DNA from: Entomobacter blattae
Lineage (GTDB): Bacteria > Pseudomonadota > Alphaproteobacteria > Acetobacterales > Acetobacteraceae
Assembly: GCF_014672835.1 (NCBI RefSeq)
Contig: NZ_CP060244.1
Span: 847,001-911,000 of the forward strand
Length of the DNA stretch: 64,000 nucleotides
Direction of reading: 5' to 3'
The position numbers and the translations under genes are program-made. The notes below the pieces were generated by a model. It did not search any database. It had not been told where the DNA came from and saw only the letters and a list, made by a program, of their open reading frames with translations. Below are positions 37,539 through 46,831 of this stretch, piece after piece. Each line of letters opens with the position of its first letter. Positions within the stretch are counted from its first letter, which is position 1.

Positions 37539-38951
37539 GTGAAAAAAGCTTTAAGAGGAAAGTGCAGAATGTATAGAAATATTTTTACCGTAAAAGGTAC
37601 CAACAAAAAACAGGGCCTGCCCTATGGGTTAGCTGTGTGTTTGCTGATGGGAGTGGCCGCTTGTAGTCACTCTTCTCCTCAATCATCGGGGGGGGAGCCA
37701 GCCCTGAGTTCTTCAGTTGAACAGGGGGGAACCACACCCGGAAAAGTAGGTATTTTCTTACCGCTTTCTGGCCGGAATGGGGGATTGGGGCATAATATGT
37801 TGAATGCTGCCAAGCTTGCTCTAGCCGATGAAAAAGACCTGACACTGGATATTCATGATAGTGGTGGCGATATGTCCCGCTTGGTGAACACGGCTATCCA
37901 GAATGGTGATGGCATTATTATTGGCCCCTTAACGGCGGAAAATACTGGCAAGCTTTCCTCTGCTGCAAAAATGGCTGGTATTCCCGTGCTGGCTTTTACC
38001 AGTGATATCCACCAGGCTCAGCCTGGAGTATGGGTGATGGGGATTACCCCAGAACAGCAGGTAGCACATTTGGTAAAGGCTGCCAAAGCCGAGGGAAGGC
38101 AGCATTTTGCCGCTTTTCTTCCTGATACGGCTTTAGGGCATGCTTTGGGAGATGGTCTGATTAGTGCCTGTGAACAGGAAAACCTAGCCCCTGCTCATAT
38201 TACCTACCATACATCCTCAAAAACGGGTGTGGTTGAAGCCATGAAACTATTTGCGGATTATACTGGCCGGCAGACTCAGACAAGCTCTTCTCTCTCATCA
38301 AGCTCAGCATCTTCCTCTGCATCTTCTGGCAATGGGGGAGATAACCTGCTGGCAGAGTTGGACCCTGCTGCTACCTCATCGGGCGCTCCTCAAGCAGCAG
38401 CATCGCCAGCAGTAGACCAGGCATCTTCGGGTACCTCTTCTAAAGCTCCGCAGACGCTTGCTCCCCCTGCTTTTGATGCCCTTCTTCTGGGTGATACGGG
38501 TGTGCAGTTACAATATGTTATTGATGCCTTGGAAGAGGTGCAAGTCAGCTCCCAGAAGGTCCGTATTTTAGGGCCAGGTCTTTGGGCTGCCTTTTCTTCT
38601 AAACTGGGGAGTTTGGCTGGGGCGTGGTATGCCTCTTCTGATCCGGAGTCACGCAGGGGCTTTGTCTCCAAATATTTGGCAAAATATCATACATCTCCCA
38701 AGCCATTGGCAGATCTGGCTTATGATTCGGGAGCTTTGGTAGGAAATTTACACAAGAACGGGGGGTATACCGTCTCTAACCTTACCAGACCAGAAGGGTT
38801 TTTGGGGGTTGGGGGTGCCTTTAGCTTGTTACCGAACGGGCATGTCCGCCGTGAGCTTGCAATTTTTGAAATTCAACCCCAAGGAAGCGCTGTTATGAAA
38901 AAGCCCGCCGTGCAAACAACGGCTGAACACTCTGTGAAGACAAACACATAA
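37539..38951 (+). CDS. Penicillin-binding protein activator (LpoA/LppC-like) lipoprotein
   Basis: About 470 residues (GTG at 37539; an ATG at 37569 would drop ten). Lipobox VAAC, so outer-membrane lipoprotein. The rest is a periplasmic-binding-protein fold: VGIFLPLSGRNGGLGHNM, GDGIIIGPLTAENTGKL and VLAFTSD. A Ser/Ala/Pro-rich insertion of about 60 residues (about 248-310) splits the second lobe, unusual for the family. It probably activates peptidoglycan synthases. Its last codons lie inside a 14-bp tandem repeat that provides the stop. Confidence 0.85.
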   Translation: MKKALRGKCRMYRNIFTVKGTNKKQGLPYGLAVCLLMGVAACSHSSPQSSGGEPALSSSVEQGGTTPGKVGIFLPLSGRNGGLGHNMLNAAKLALADEKDLTLDIHDSGGDMSRLVNTAIQNGDGIIIGPLTAENTGKLSSAAKMAGIPVLAFTSDIHQAQPGVWVMGITPEQQVAHLVKAAKAEGRQHFAAFLPDTALGHALGDGLISACEQENLAPAHITYHTSSKTGVVEAMKLFADYTGRQTQTSSSLSSSSASSSASSGNGGDNLLAELDPAATSSGAPQAAASPAVDQASSGTSSKAPQTLAPPAFDALLLGDTGVQLQYVIDALEEVQVSSQKVRILGPGLWAAFSSKLGSLAGAWYASSDPESRRGFVSKYLAKYHTSPKPLADLAYDSGALVGNLHKNGGYTVSNLTRPEGFLGVGGAFSLLPNGHVRRELAIFEIQPQGSAVMKKPAVQTTAEHSVKTNT

Positions 38952-38978
38952 AGACAAACACATAAAGACAAACACATA
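38937..38978. repeat. 14-bp exact tandem repeat, three copies, across a stop codon
   Basis: AAGACAAACACATA is repeated three times (38937-38950, 38951-38964, 38965-38978). The stop codon of the LpoA-like gene lies across the first two units, so a duplication here could change the protein end. Confidence 0.85.
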
Positions 38979-39006
38979 CAGCAGGCAAAAGAAAGGGCAC
39001 GGCTTG

Positions 39007-39028
39007 CCCATCCCTTATAAGGGATGGG
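39007..39028. terminator. 22-bp perfect palindrome between convergent genes
   Basis: CCCATCCCTTA followed by its exact reverse complement. It lies between the LpoA-like gene (+) and the 127-codon gene (-), so a bidirectional terminator is likely, although neither side has a strong T-run. Confidence 0.45.
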
Positions 39029-39038
39029 GAAACGCCTA

Positions 39039-39416
39039 CTAGGGCTTGTGGCTAATGTTTAAAGGACGAATACGCAGCAAGGCGTCTTCAAAATTCTTAT
39101 ATTGCCCCAGCTGATAATTGCGAAGGTGATCAATGACCACCCATTTTGTCCCTATGGGCTTAATCATATAGGCAGGGTCGGGTTTTTCCCTCACCCAGAT
39201 CAAGATATAGTCGATTGTGTCATGTTCCTGGTTTGCAGAAAAGCGGGGGCTTATATCCACATCACATAGCCCCATGCTGGAGCCGACCTCAAGCCAACGC
39301 ATGAGGTACTCATAGTGCCGTGGAAGGAAGTTTTTTTTCATGGGAATAACATGGGAGTGGACGGATACGCTCAGGTTATTGTTTGCAGGGATTTGATGTA
39401 ATGCAATTTTTAACAT
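39039..39416 (-). CDS. Conserved-looking hypothetical protein
   Basis: About 125 residues from the ATG at 39416 (preceded by AAGGGTAAG); a GTG at 39422 adds two residues. No signal peptide. It has Trp-rich segments (YEYLMRWLEVG, YILIWVREKP, TKWVVIDHL) and ends RIRPLNISHKP. Composition and ribosome site favour a real gene. The family is not recognised and no operon partner is seen. Confidence 0.5.
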   Translation of the reverse strand: MLKIALHQIPANNNLSVSVHSHVIPMKKNFLPRHYEYLMRWLEVGSSMGLCDVDISPRFSANQEHDTIDYILIWVREKPDPAYMIKPIGTKWVVIDHLRNYQLGQYKNFEDALLRIRPLNISHKP

Positions 39417-39422
39417 GAACAC

Positions 39423-39840
39423 TTACCCTTTGTTTTAAAAATATGAAAACCGCATTAAAAGTGCGTTTGTTACGCAGCAAATGACCATTAAGGTATAGCT
39501 TCACCGTGGATAGAGAAGCCACGGAGCCCATAAAAACAGTATTTTTGCTTTTTTGAAAAATCATTGCTGTTGATAGAGGTAGAGTAAATGGAAAATGAAA
39601 TAAGCCCGCATGAATAGTTTTATAATTATACTATAAATATACAATAAAGATCATTTTAATAGTAGATATTAAATCTAATGCTTTAAAATGTTTATTATAT
39701 ATCTGTTAGTCTGGTATTGACCTGTATTACCCTATATAACATTTTAGGAAAATTTTCATCATTTTATTAAAAAATAAATTTTATTAATAAAATATTAATC
39801 AATATGTTGCATATTCGCAATAATATGCGTGGGTATCCGT
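39423..39840. other. AT-rich spacer
   Basis: Strongly AT-rich, especially 39590-39830. It holds the promoter of the preceding minus-strand gene. A 62-codon frame at 39376-39564 overlaps that gene and is not called. No relic recognised. Confidence 0.35.
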
Positions 39841-40749
39841 TTAAGCCAATGGCCATCTTTTATGAAGCCATAGCCAGTTTTGAGGAGCCTTTCTAATCCA
39901 GACTTCCAACAAATCATTGATCGTTTGGGTCAGCTGGTGCTCATCTTCAGGGGTATCGCCTGTCGGTTGAAAGGAAAGGGGGGGGGCGACCACAATCCGT
40001 AATCGTGCAGGGCCTAGACGTTCCACATACCCAGGGATAAGCGGGCAGCCAAACCGTAATGCCATAGCCGCAGCAGCAGAGGCTGTCATGGCTGGATGGT
40101 TAAAGAAGGTGGCCTGGATTCCATCATTCATTTTTTGGTCCATCAGCATGCCAAGTCTTCCCCCTCGTGCAAGGTGGAGTAATGCTTTACGGGCCCCAGT
40201 AGCGCCCTTGGCAAAAAGGGGAATGGTGGTTTTAAGGGCTTTGAGCCGATAGCTTTTAATGAGCTCGTCAACAAGGGGGTTATTGGCAGCACGATAGAAG
40301 GATGAAAAGGCTAGGCCATAGTGAGCAACAGCGGGTGGCAGCATTTCCCAGTTACCGATATGGCCTGAGATGAAGATCACAGCTCCCCCTTTTTTGGCCT
40401 GCTCTATTAAGGTTTGCTCTCCCGTCACTTCCCAGCCTGGCCCGTAAGGCGTGTTTTGCCTGAGAGCAGAAAGATGCGGAAACTCCCCAAAATTTCTGCC
40501 CAAATTTTCCCACATGCCTTTAATAATGCTTTGCCTTTGTTGTTTAAGGCTTACTGGATAGGCCAACTTAAGATTGGTATCGGCAATTTTGGAAAGGGGA
40601 AGGTAAGGGCCTAGGCTGCGAAACAGCCACCCACCCCAGTTTGAAGCTTTAATAGGCCCTAGCCTGTAAAAAAATTGCAGAATCATTTTAAGGGCCCAGT
40701 ATTCGGCATAATAACGTTTTGGGTATTTTGTTTTAAGGAACGTAAACAT
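39841..40749 (-). CDS. Lauroyl/lysophospholipid acyltransferase family protein, LpxL-like
   Basis: About 302 residues from the ATG at 40749 (a TTG at 40755 is in frame). The catalytic H-x4-[DE] motif is in ISGHIGNWEMLP. SFYRAANNPLVDELI, RGGRLGMLMDQKMNDGI and FFNHPAMTASAAAAMALRFG are family blocks. It probably transfers a secondary acyl chain to lipid A at the inner membrane. Third gene of waaA-lpxK-acyltransferase; it starts 29 bp after the lpxK stop. Confidence 0.88.
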   Translation of the reverse strand: MFTFLKTKYPKRYYAEYWALKMILQFFYRLGPIKASNWGGWLFRSLGPYLPLSKIADTNLKLAYPVSLKQQRQSIIKGMWENLGRNFGEFPHLSALRQNTPYGPGWEVTGEQTLIEQAKKGGAVIFISGHIGNWEMLPPAVAHYGLAFSSFYRAANNPLVDELIKSYRLKALKTTIPLFAKGATGARKALLHLARGGRLGMLMDQKMNDGIQATFFNHPAMTASAAAAMALRFGCPLIPGYVERLGPARLRIVVAPPLSFQPTGDTPEDEHQLTQTINDLLEVWIRKAPQNWLWLHKRWPLA

Positions 40750-40778
40750 GGGCAAATCTTTCAGAGTAAGGTAAGATT

Positions 40779-41813
40779 TCAGGGAAGGTAAGAATTAAGG
40801 AATTTTTTAATAATGAGGGTAGGCGCCTCTGGGTTTTCCCACTCCAGGGAGAGAGAGAGGATAAACAGGTTTTTTCTGAAAGAGGGGGGGATTTTCATAC
40901 AGTCTTTTTCTGTTGTAACCAAAATAGCATTATTTTTTTCGGCAAGCTTGTATAATTGTCTGATGGTTTTTTCGGGAAAGGGAAAATGATCTGGAAAACT
41001 TTGGGTGATGACCTTGGCAGGCTTTGCTGTGCGAATCATGGCGAAAAACTGCTCAGGTTCACCAATCCCGCTAAAGGCTACAACCGTACGGTTGTAGAGT
41101 TTGGCAAGGGCAGGGTCTGCCTTGCGTTTGGCCTGCCAATATTCCAAGGAGGGTGGCAAATGGCGTAAAAGCTCTTGGTGGGGGGGGCCTATAAAAATAA
41201 CCCCGGCGGCCCGTGCCATTCCCGCAGAGACAGGCTCTCTTAAGGGGCCAGCAGGCAAAAGGTAGCCATTGCCAAACCCTCTTTGGCTGTTAATAATGAG
41301 CAGCCCCATCGTGGGGGTAAGGGTTGTGTTTTGGAAGCCGTCATCCATTACCAGGCAATCCGCTCCGGCCTTTTGGGCTAGCCAAGCTGTTTCCAGGCGG
41401 TTGGCTCCCATCCAGCACGGGGCATATTGGGCCAGTAGCAGAGCTTCATCTCCAACCAGATCAGCCCCGTGGGAGGCAAGATCAACTCGGGTGGCAGCCT
41501 TGAGCTTCCCCCCATACCCACGGCAGAGGATATGGACATTTTTCCCCGCTTTTTGGAGTTCTTGCACCAAGGCAATGGTAACCGGGGTCTTACCGCTCCC
41601 ACCGACCGTAAGGTTACCACAGCATAGCACGGGGATAGGAAAGGGGGACTTGTTTCTTCCCTTGAGCCGATGGGCACTGAGGATACGGGTTATAAGGGTA
41701 AAGGGCGCAAGAATTTTGGGCCAACCAGGGGTAAAAGCCTTGGGGGGAGAGGGCTTGAGGGAAGGGGAATTGTACCAAAAGGCGGGCGGGTGGAGATGAT
41801 GAAATGGAAACAT
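40779..41813 (-). CDS. lpxK: Tetraacyldisaccharide 4'-kinase
   Basis: Phosphorylates the 4' position of lipid A precursor at the inner membrane. 344 residues. Walker A: GNLTVGGSGKTPVTIALVQE. LCRGYGGK, GDEALLLAQYAP, DDGFQNTTL and LLPAGPLREP are LpxK signatures, and FPDHFPFPEKTI lies in the C-terminal half. It lies between waaA and the acyltransferase gene on the same strand; the 127-bp gap to waaA contains AAAGAATAA-type short repeats. Confidence 0.94.
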   Translation of the reverse strand: MFPFHHLHPPAFWYNSPSLKPSPPKAFTPGWPKILAPFTLITRILSAHRLKGRNKSPFPIPVLCCGNLTVGGSGKTPVTIALVQELQKAGKNVHILCRGYGGKLKAATRVDLASHGADLVGDEALLLAQYAPCWMGANRLETAWLAQKAGADCLVMDDGFQNTTLTPTMGLLIINSQRGFGNGYLLPAGPLREPVSAGMARAAGVIFIGPPHQELLRHLPPSLEYWQAKRKADPALAKLYNRTVVAFSGIGEPEQFFAMIRTAKPAKVITQSFPDHFPFPEKTIRQLYKLAEKNNAILVTTEKDCMKIPPSFRKNLFILSLSLEWENPEAPTLIIKKFLNSYLP

Positions 41814-41940
41814 GATGCAAGAACGATCAGGCCGCTATTGAAGGAATAGGCAAATAAGGAGAGTATTTTAAAGAATAACAAAGAATAAGAAGAATAAAGA
41901 GTGTTTTGAAAGAATAATCGGTGGGGTCGGTGATGCAGGC

Positions 41941-43248
41941 TTAGAGCGATGAAAGCGAAGAGAGGATACGCGAAGAGAGTTCTTCCAAGGCTTTTCCCTG
42001 AAGGGAGGTTGCGTAATGGAAGGCAGAAAGGGATCGTTTTTCTCTTAGGACGGGGTTATTCAGCATGGTTAAAACCCACGATGCCAAGGTTTCATCATTA
42101 TAGACAATGGTGATATCCTCCTGCAATTCTTTAATAATTTCCGCAAAATTCTTCATTTCGGGGCCGCAGGCCAGGGCAGAATGCAGTCTGATGGGTTCTA
42201 ATGGATTATGCCCTCCTCCTTTTGGAGCCATGCAGGGCAGGCTATTGCCTAAAAAAACAATCTCTGAAAGACGGTAAAATACCCCCATATCTCCCAACGT
42301 ATCTCCTATCCAGAAGGGGTCTGAAGGGGTGGGGAGAGCGTTTTTGGAGTATTGGGGGGCCTGATCAGCTAAGGCTGCTATGGCCTCACCCCGATGAGGA
42401 TGGCGGGGAATAATAAGGCAGAGAAGGGCAGGAAAAAATTGCAGGAGACGACGGTGAGCTGCTATAATAACCTCTTCTTCCCCTTCATGGGTTGAAGAGG
42501 CAATCCAGAGTTGGCGCCCATGAAGATGGCGGCGAATGCTTTCAAGAACATCCTCATTATAGGGTAAGGGTGGGGCTGCTTCTTTAAGGTCTCCAATCAG
42601 GTCTATGGGCCCACCCAGCTGCTGGAACCGGTGGCCATCTTCCTTCGAGCGGGCAGCGATCCAGGCAAAGTTTTGCAGAATGGGGGTAATCAGGAAAGGC
42701 AGCTTTCGCCAGCGACGAAAACTGCGCTCCGAAAGGCGACCATTTAGGAGAATAAGGGGAATAGAGTGGTTCTGGCAACCTGCTATCAGGTTAGGCCAGA
42801 GTTCGCTCTCGGTTAAAAGGGCAAGCTGGGGCTGCCAATGGGCTAGAAAGCGTTCTATCCATTGGGGAACATCCAAAGGGATAAACTGATGGATGAGGCA
42901 AGTCTTTAAGGGGGAAGTCGCTATGCGCTTTCTGAGCAGGTTGGCCGCCGTGAGAGTGCCCGTGGTGAGGAGGAAATAGAGCTCAGGCCTTTGGTTATTG
43001 AGAGATTCCAGCAAGGGGAGCAAGGAGAGCATTTCTCCTACACTGGCTGCATGAAACCATAGTAACGTGCCCCTCGGGCGGGAAAGGGTTGTTCGTCCAA
43101 AGCGTTCATTTAGGCGGGTGGGGTCTTCTTTTTTTTGGGAACAGCGATAATACAGATAACCTTTAAGGGGCAGTGCAAGCCATGCGGTGGCCTGGTTCCA
43201 TAACTTCCACAAAGGCGTTGGAGGGTTGGCAGTTTTAGACGACGGCAT
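41941..43248 (-). CDS. waaA: 3-deoxy-D-manno-octulosonic acid transferase
   Basis: Transfers Kdo from CMP-Kdo to lipid IVA at the inner membrane. About 435 residues from the ATG at 43248 (AGGA upstream); a start at 43320 would add 24 residues of unusual sequence. RLNERFGRT, WFHAASVGEM (catalytic Glu), LLTTGTLTAA, TESELWPNLI, LLNGRLSERSF, ASSTHEGEEE and GHNPLEPIRLHSAL are hallmark blocks. Starts the lipid A/Kdo cluster. Confidence 0.93.
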   Translation of the reverse strand: MPSSKTANPPTPLWKLWNQATAWLALPLKGYLYYRCSQKKEDPTRLNERFGRTTLSRPRGTLLWFHAASVGEMLSLLPLLESLNNQRPELYFLLTTGTLTAANLLRKRIATSPLKTCLIHQFIPLDVPQWIERFLAHWQPQLALLTESELWPNLIAGCQNHSIPLILLNGRLSERSFRRWRKLPFLITPILQNFAWIAARSKEDGHRFQQLGGPIDLIGDLKEAAPPLPYNEDVLESIRRHLHGRQLWIASSTHEGEEEVIIAAHRRLLQFFPALLCLIIPRHPHRGEAIAALADQAPQYSKNALPTPSDPFWIGDTLGDMGVFYRLSEIVFLGNSLPCMAPKGGGHNPLEPIRLHSALACGPEMKNFAEIIKELQEDITIVYNDETLASWVLTMLNNPVLREKRSLSAFHYATSLQGKALEELSSRILSSLSSL

Positions 43249-43381
43249 GGGGCGATCCTGATGGGGGTAATCCTGGCGAAGCTTATCGGGGTGAAAAGGT
43301 GAGTTTACGGCAAAGATCATGAATATTCAAAGCTTCCCTTCATGATCACAGCCAACGGCCTACAAACTTTATGTTATAGAG

Positions 43382-43688
43382 GATGAGGAAGCGTTATTGA
43401 AGTTTTTCAAACAGTTCTTTTTTCCTGTCTCTTTTCCTGGTGGTATTCCAAGCCATGCTGCTGCTAGCACACCGGGTTCTATCCATGAAGGGGGAGGGTT
43501 GGGTTATCCTCTTTCTCATGCTTATGGCTCATGCTGATGGTGCAGTTGATAACCCAGAGCTAATCTGCACCTGTGTTATCGGGTATGAGTGTTATTGGGA
43601 GCCAGTGTTATCTGGGGCCTATATTATCGGGGTTATCGGAGATGGTGACGCTGAAACCAGACCCTTGGCTACAGCTTGGCATATCTGA
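43382..43688 (+). pseudogene. Phosphoketolase fragment with internal repeats
   Basis: The first frame reads ALLKFFKQF, then [33 protein letters not shown] shifted frame gives VDNPELICTCVIG and VIGDGDAETRPLATAWH. These are consecutive blocks of the thiamine-diphosphate enzyme phosphoketolase (Xfp). Between the two VIG copies, about 60 bp made of variants of TGTTATCGGG is inserted, so local duplication expanded the relic. Flanking regions of the ~790-residue enzyme are absent. Confidence 0.85.
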
Positions 43689-43862
43689 AGGGAGCCTTAC
43701 CTTTTGGAAACCTTTTTGGAGAACCATCAATATGGTGGTGTAGAGAAGGCAGGAGGAGAAGAGTTCGGAGATTTCGACATAAAGGGCGTATAAAGGAAAG
43801 TATAGTTAAGGAAAAATAAAGAAAATTTAAAGAATGAATAGACTTTGTCGAGTATACAATAT

Positions 43863-43894
43863 TTTTTAAACACGGTAGTTTTTAAACACAGTAG
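43863..43894. repeat. 16-bp tandem duplication
   Basis: TTTTTAAACACGGTAG is followed directly by TTTTTAAACACAGTAG, one mismatch, in the spacer before the porin gene. The rest of 43689-44019 shows no gene. Confidence 0.75.
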
Positions 43895-44019
43895 TTAAGA
43901 AAGAACCCTTGGGTATTTTTTGTCCTTAACCGCCATTGTGATGGGGCAAGTGGTGACGAAGAAGGAAAGAGTGGGTTTGGGTGTGATGGCCAGTATTAAA
44001 AGGGTATTGTGATCGGGGA

Positions 44020-45513
44020 ATGGAAAAGAAAAAAACCAGGGTTTTTTCTATCAAACACGGCCAGTCTCCCGCTGTTAAAAGGTGGACCCCAAAGTGCTTT
44101 TATCCCTTGTTTTCCTGTGTTGGGGGGCTTTGCGGGGTTGGCTTGGTGGCTACGGTGTTTTTGTGCGTATCTTTTAAAGCAGTTTTTGCCGCAAACCCTA
44201 ACTCTATTGATGATGATGTCGATGGTCAAGTTCTGGGAGAACGGTGGGATATCCGTAAGCTTCTGGAGTCGTATGGTGTAACCTTTGGGTTGTTTGATGT
44301 TAACGAAGTCTGGGGAAATGTTTCGGGGGGCAAACATACTGGTGCGGCTTACGATGGTATTACCCAAGGATCTTTGACAGTGGATACGGGAAAGCTCTTG
44401 GGGATAGAGAACGGCACTTTTAATATAAGTGGTATCCTGATCCGGGGGAGGAGTATCAGCCAGGACCAGCTCTATGTTCTTAATCCCACTAGTGGGTTTG
44501 AAGCCGATCGCTCTTTACGGTTATGGGAAATGTGGTACCAACACACCTTCCCAGATGAAAAGGTTGATATTCGATTGGGGCAAATGGGTATTGATACTGA
44601 ATTCAATACCACATCGACATTTAACTATTTTCTAAATTCCTCTTTTGGCTGGCCTTTGGCGCCTTCCGTAAACATGTATGCGGGTGGGCCTTCCTGGCCG
44701 TTGGCTTCGCTTGGGGTAAGGCTTCATTACGCTCTCGATGATACATGGTCTTTCTTAAGTGCTGTGGTGGATGATAACCCCCCAGGTGGCCCCTTTTATG
44801 ACCCCAAAGACCCTACCGTGCAAAACTACACCTCTTCTGGGGCAGCATTTCACCTTGGTACAGGCGCGCTCATTATTGAAGAACTCCAATATCAGCTTAA
44901 CCCACAGCCAGATGATTTACAGCATGCTTTGACAGACCCGGGTCTTCCCTCGATTTTTAAACTGGGTGGTTATTATGATACAGCCCATTTTTTTGATCAG
45001 CGCTATGATAGCCAGCGTCATCTCCTTGCCCTTACCGGGGGGGAACCCTTTCGCCATAAGGGGAACTGGCAGGTTTATGCCTTGTTTGATGCCATGGTCT
45101 GGCGGCCAGATTGGACAAAGCCGGAAAGCCTGTCTCTTTCAGGGCGCCTAACAGGCAATGGGGGAGACCGTAATATTGTTAATCTGGCTGCTGATGCGGC
45201 CTTGCTATGGCAGGGGGCCTTACCCGGTCGGGAGCAGGACGAATTTGGGGTTGGGGGTGGGCTTGGGCGGATCAGTAATCGTGTCCGTGCCTATGATCGT
45301 GACGTACGTCATTTTTTAAATCCCCTTTATCCCATACGCTCAACAGAATATCATCTGGAGGTTATGTATAACATCCAGGTTGCTGCGTGGATGAATGTAA
45401 CGCCGGATTTCCAATATGTATGGTCCCCTGGAGGAGGAAGCTTTGAGGTCCAAAAAAAGAAGATGGTGCGCAATGAGGCTATTTTCGGCCTTCATTGTCT
45501 CGTATCTTATTAA
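44020..45513 (+). CDS. Carbohydrate-selective porin, OprB family
   Basis: 497 residues with a long signal region (hydrophobic core VGGLCGVGLVATVFLCVSF, cleavage near VFAA). The mature beta-barrel has LLESYGVTFGLFDVNEVWGN, LYEMWYQ-like LWEMWYQHTF, DIRLGQMGIDTEFNTT, and WPLASLGVRLHYA. These fit the OprB sugar porins abundant in acetic acid bacteria. The GGYYDTAHFFDQ block and the C-terminal barrel strands are present. It probably lets glucose or other sugars cross the outer membrane. Signal-peptide N-region is unusually long (~35 residues). Confidence 0.87.
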   Translation: MEKKKTRVFSIKHGQSPAVKRWTPKCFYPLFSCVGGLCGVGLVATVFLCVSFKAVFAANPNSIDDDVDGQVLGERWDIRKLLESYGVTFGLFDVNEVWGNVSGGKHTGAAYDGITQGSLTVDTGKLLGIENGTFNISGILIRGRSISQDQLYVLNPTSGFEADRSLRLWEMWYQHTFPDEKVDIRLGQMGIDTEFNTTSTFNYFLNSSFGWPLAPSVNMYAGGPSWPLASLGVRLHYALDDTWSFLSAVVDDNPPGGPFYDPKDPTVQNYTSSGAAFHLGTGALIIEELQYQLNPQPDDLQHALTDPGLPSIFKLGGYYDTAHFFDQRYDSQRHLLALTGGEPFRHKGNWQVYALFDAMVWRPDWTKPESLSLSGRLTGNGGDRNIVNLAADAALLWQGALPGREQDEFGVGGGLGRISNRVRAYDRDVRHFLNPLYPIRSTEYHLEVMYNIQVAAWMNVTPDFQYVWSPGGGSFEVQKKKMVRNEAIFGLHCLVSY

Positions 45514-45582
45514 ATATCAGGGTAGCGCTCACTCTAGGGGGATATTCTTGCCAAAGTGGTATAGGGAGGGCGGTACAGGGCA

Positions 45583-45756
45583 GTGTGGCGTGCTGGTCTT
45601 ATATCCTTTAGTGGGCTTATTACCCCATGGGGTAACAGGATGACGACCACCCGAGGTCCGATCCTCACCACCATGAGGGTGATCAACAGGGTTCATAACA
45701 ACGCCACGATTATGAGGTCGGCGCCCTTGCCAACATGTCCGATCAGCCTTACCAAA
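45583..45756 (-). pseudogene. rplB: rplB (ribosomal protein L2) C-terminal fragment
   Basis: The minus strand reads [20 protein letters not shown], then [20 protein letters not shown] and [13 protein letters not shown]. This is the universally conserved L2 C-terminal segment, with one Gly lost from HPHGGGE and one Asn inserted. About 57 codons remain in one frame, but there is no start and the rest of L2 is absent. L2 is essential, so a functional copy must be elsewhere. Confidence 0.92.
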
Positions 45757-45993
45757 GCAAGGAAGGGAGAAATGCTAAAAAAGGCTCTACATTCAAGCCT
45801 GTTAGGAGTAAATTTAGGAAAAGAATAGTACAATAGAGATTATTTATGAAAAAATAACTTTCTATTTTTTCTATTTCTTTAATATGAAGATGAGCTTATC
45901 TTTAAGGCCAAGAGAGAATATATATATGAATATGGATATTCTGGCTTAGACAAGCAGAATAAAATTTGATGATTATGCCGAAAGGGTAAAACA

Positions 45994-46692
45994 ATGTTAG
46001 AATTAAGACCCTATAAAAGTTTAGGTGGTGGAAACCACGGTTGGCTGGATACACGCCATCATTTTTCATTTGCTGATTATTATGACCCTCAACGGATGCA
46101 TTGGGGTGCTCTGAGAGTATGGAATGATGATGACATTGCTCCTGGTACGGGCTTTCCACCCCATCCCCATGCGGATATGGAAATTATTACCTACGTTCGG
46201 GAAGGGGCGATCACCCACCAAGATAGCATGGGCAATAAAGGCCGCACGGAAGCGGGTGATGTTCAGGTCATGAGTGCTGGCACGGGCCTGCGCCATTCAG
46301 AATATAACCTTGAGAAGGGGACTACGAAAATATTCCAGATCTGGATTATTCCGACCCAACGTGGGGGCGAACCCCAGTGGGGGGCACGGCCTTTCCCCAA
46401 AGGGGAGCGTTCTGGGCAGTTTGTAACCCTTGCGAGCGGCTTTCCAGAAGATAAGGAGGCCTTAAAGATTAGAACAGATGGTAGGCTTCAATGCGCAACC
46501 CTGGAAAAAGGAAAGACCCTGGAGCACAAGATTGATCCCCATCGCCATATCTATATTGTTCCTGCCAAGGGTTCTATTGAAGTGAATGGTATTACGGTGA
46601 ATGCTTACGATGGTTTGGCCGTGATGGATGAAAGCAAGTTAGACATCAAGGCTTTGGAAGATTCCGAGATTGTTATGACCGATACCGCCTGA
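45994..46692 (+). CDS. Pirin family protein
   Basis: 232 residues, bicupin. The N-terminal cupin has metal ligands in FPPHPHADMEIITYV and the Glu/His in LRHSEYN; GDVQVMSAGTG is typical. Resembles bacterial YhhW-type pirins, some with quercetinase activity. Function in this cell is unknown; redox or stress regulation is often proposed. AAAGGG precedes the ATG. Monocistronic. Confidence 0.9.
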   Translation: MLELRPYKSLGGGNHGWLDTRHHFSFADYYDPQRMHWGALRVWNDDDIAPGTGFPPHPHADMEIITYVREGAITHQDSMGNKGRTEAGDVQVMSAGTGLRHSEYNLEKGTTKIFQIWIIPTQRGGEPQWGARPFPKGERSGQFVTLASGFPEDKEALKIRTDGRLQCATLEKGKTLEHKIDPHRHIYIVPAKGSIEVNGITVNAYDGLAVMDESKLDIKALEDSEIVMTDTA

Positions 46693-46831
46693 GCATGCTT
46701 TTCTTACTGCAGGTCGTGGTATAGTGGTAGGCAGTGATTATAGTGAAAGGGGACATGACGCTTTACGACTGCTCCTCATGCTCCCCCTTCATGTCCTCTA
46801 CCTATACCGATGATAATATTTTACAATATGA

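Noticed and set aside
43440-43688. 82-codon ORF before the porin gene as a real gene
   Set aside because: It is the shifted frame of a phosphoketolase relic plus repeat-derived codons.
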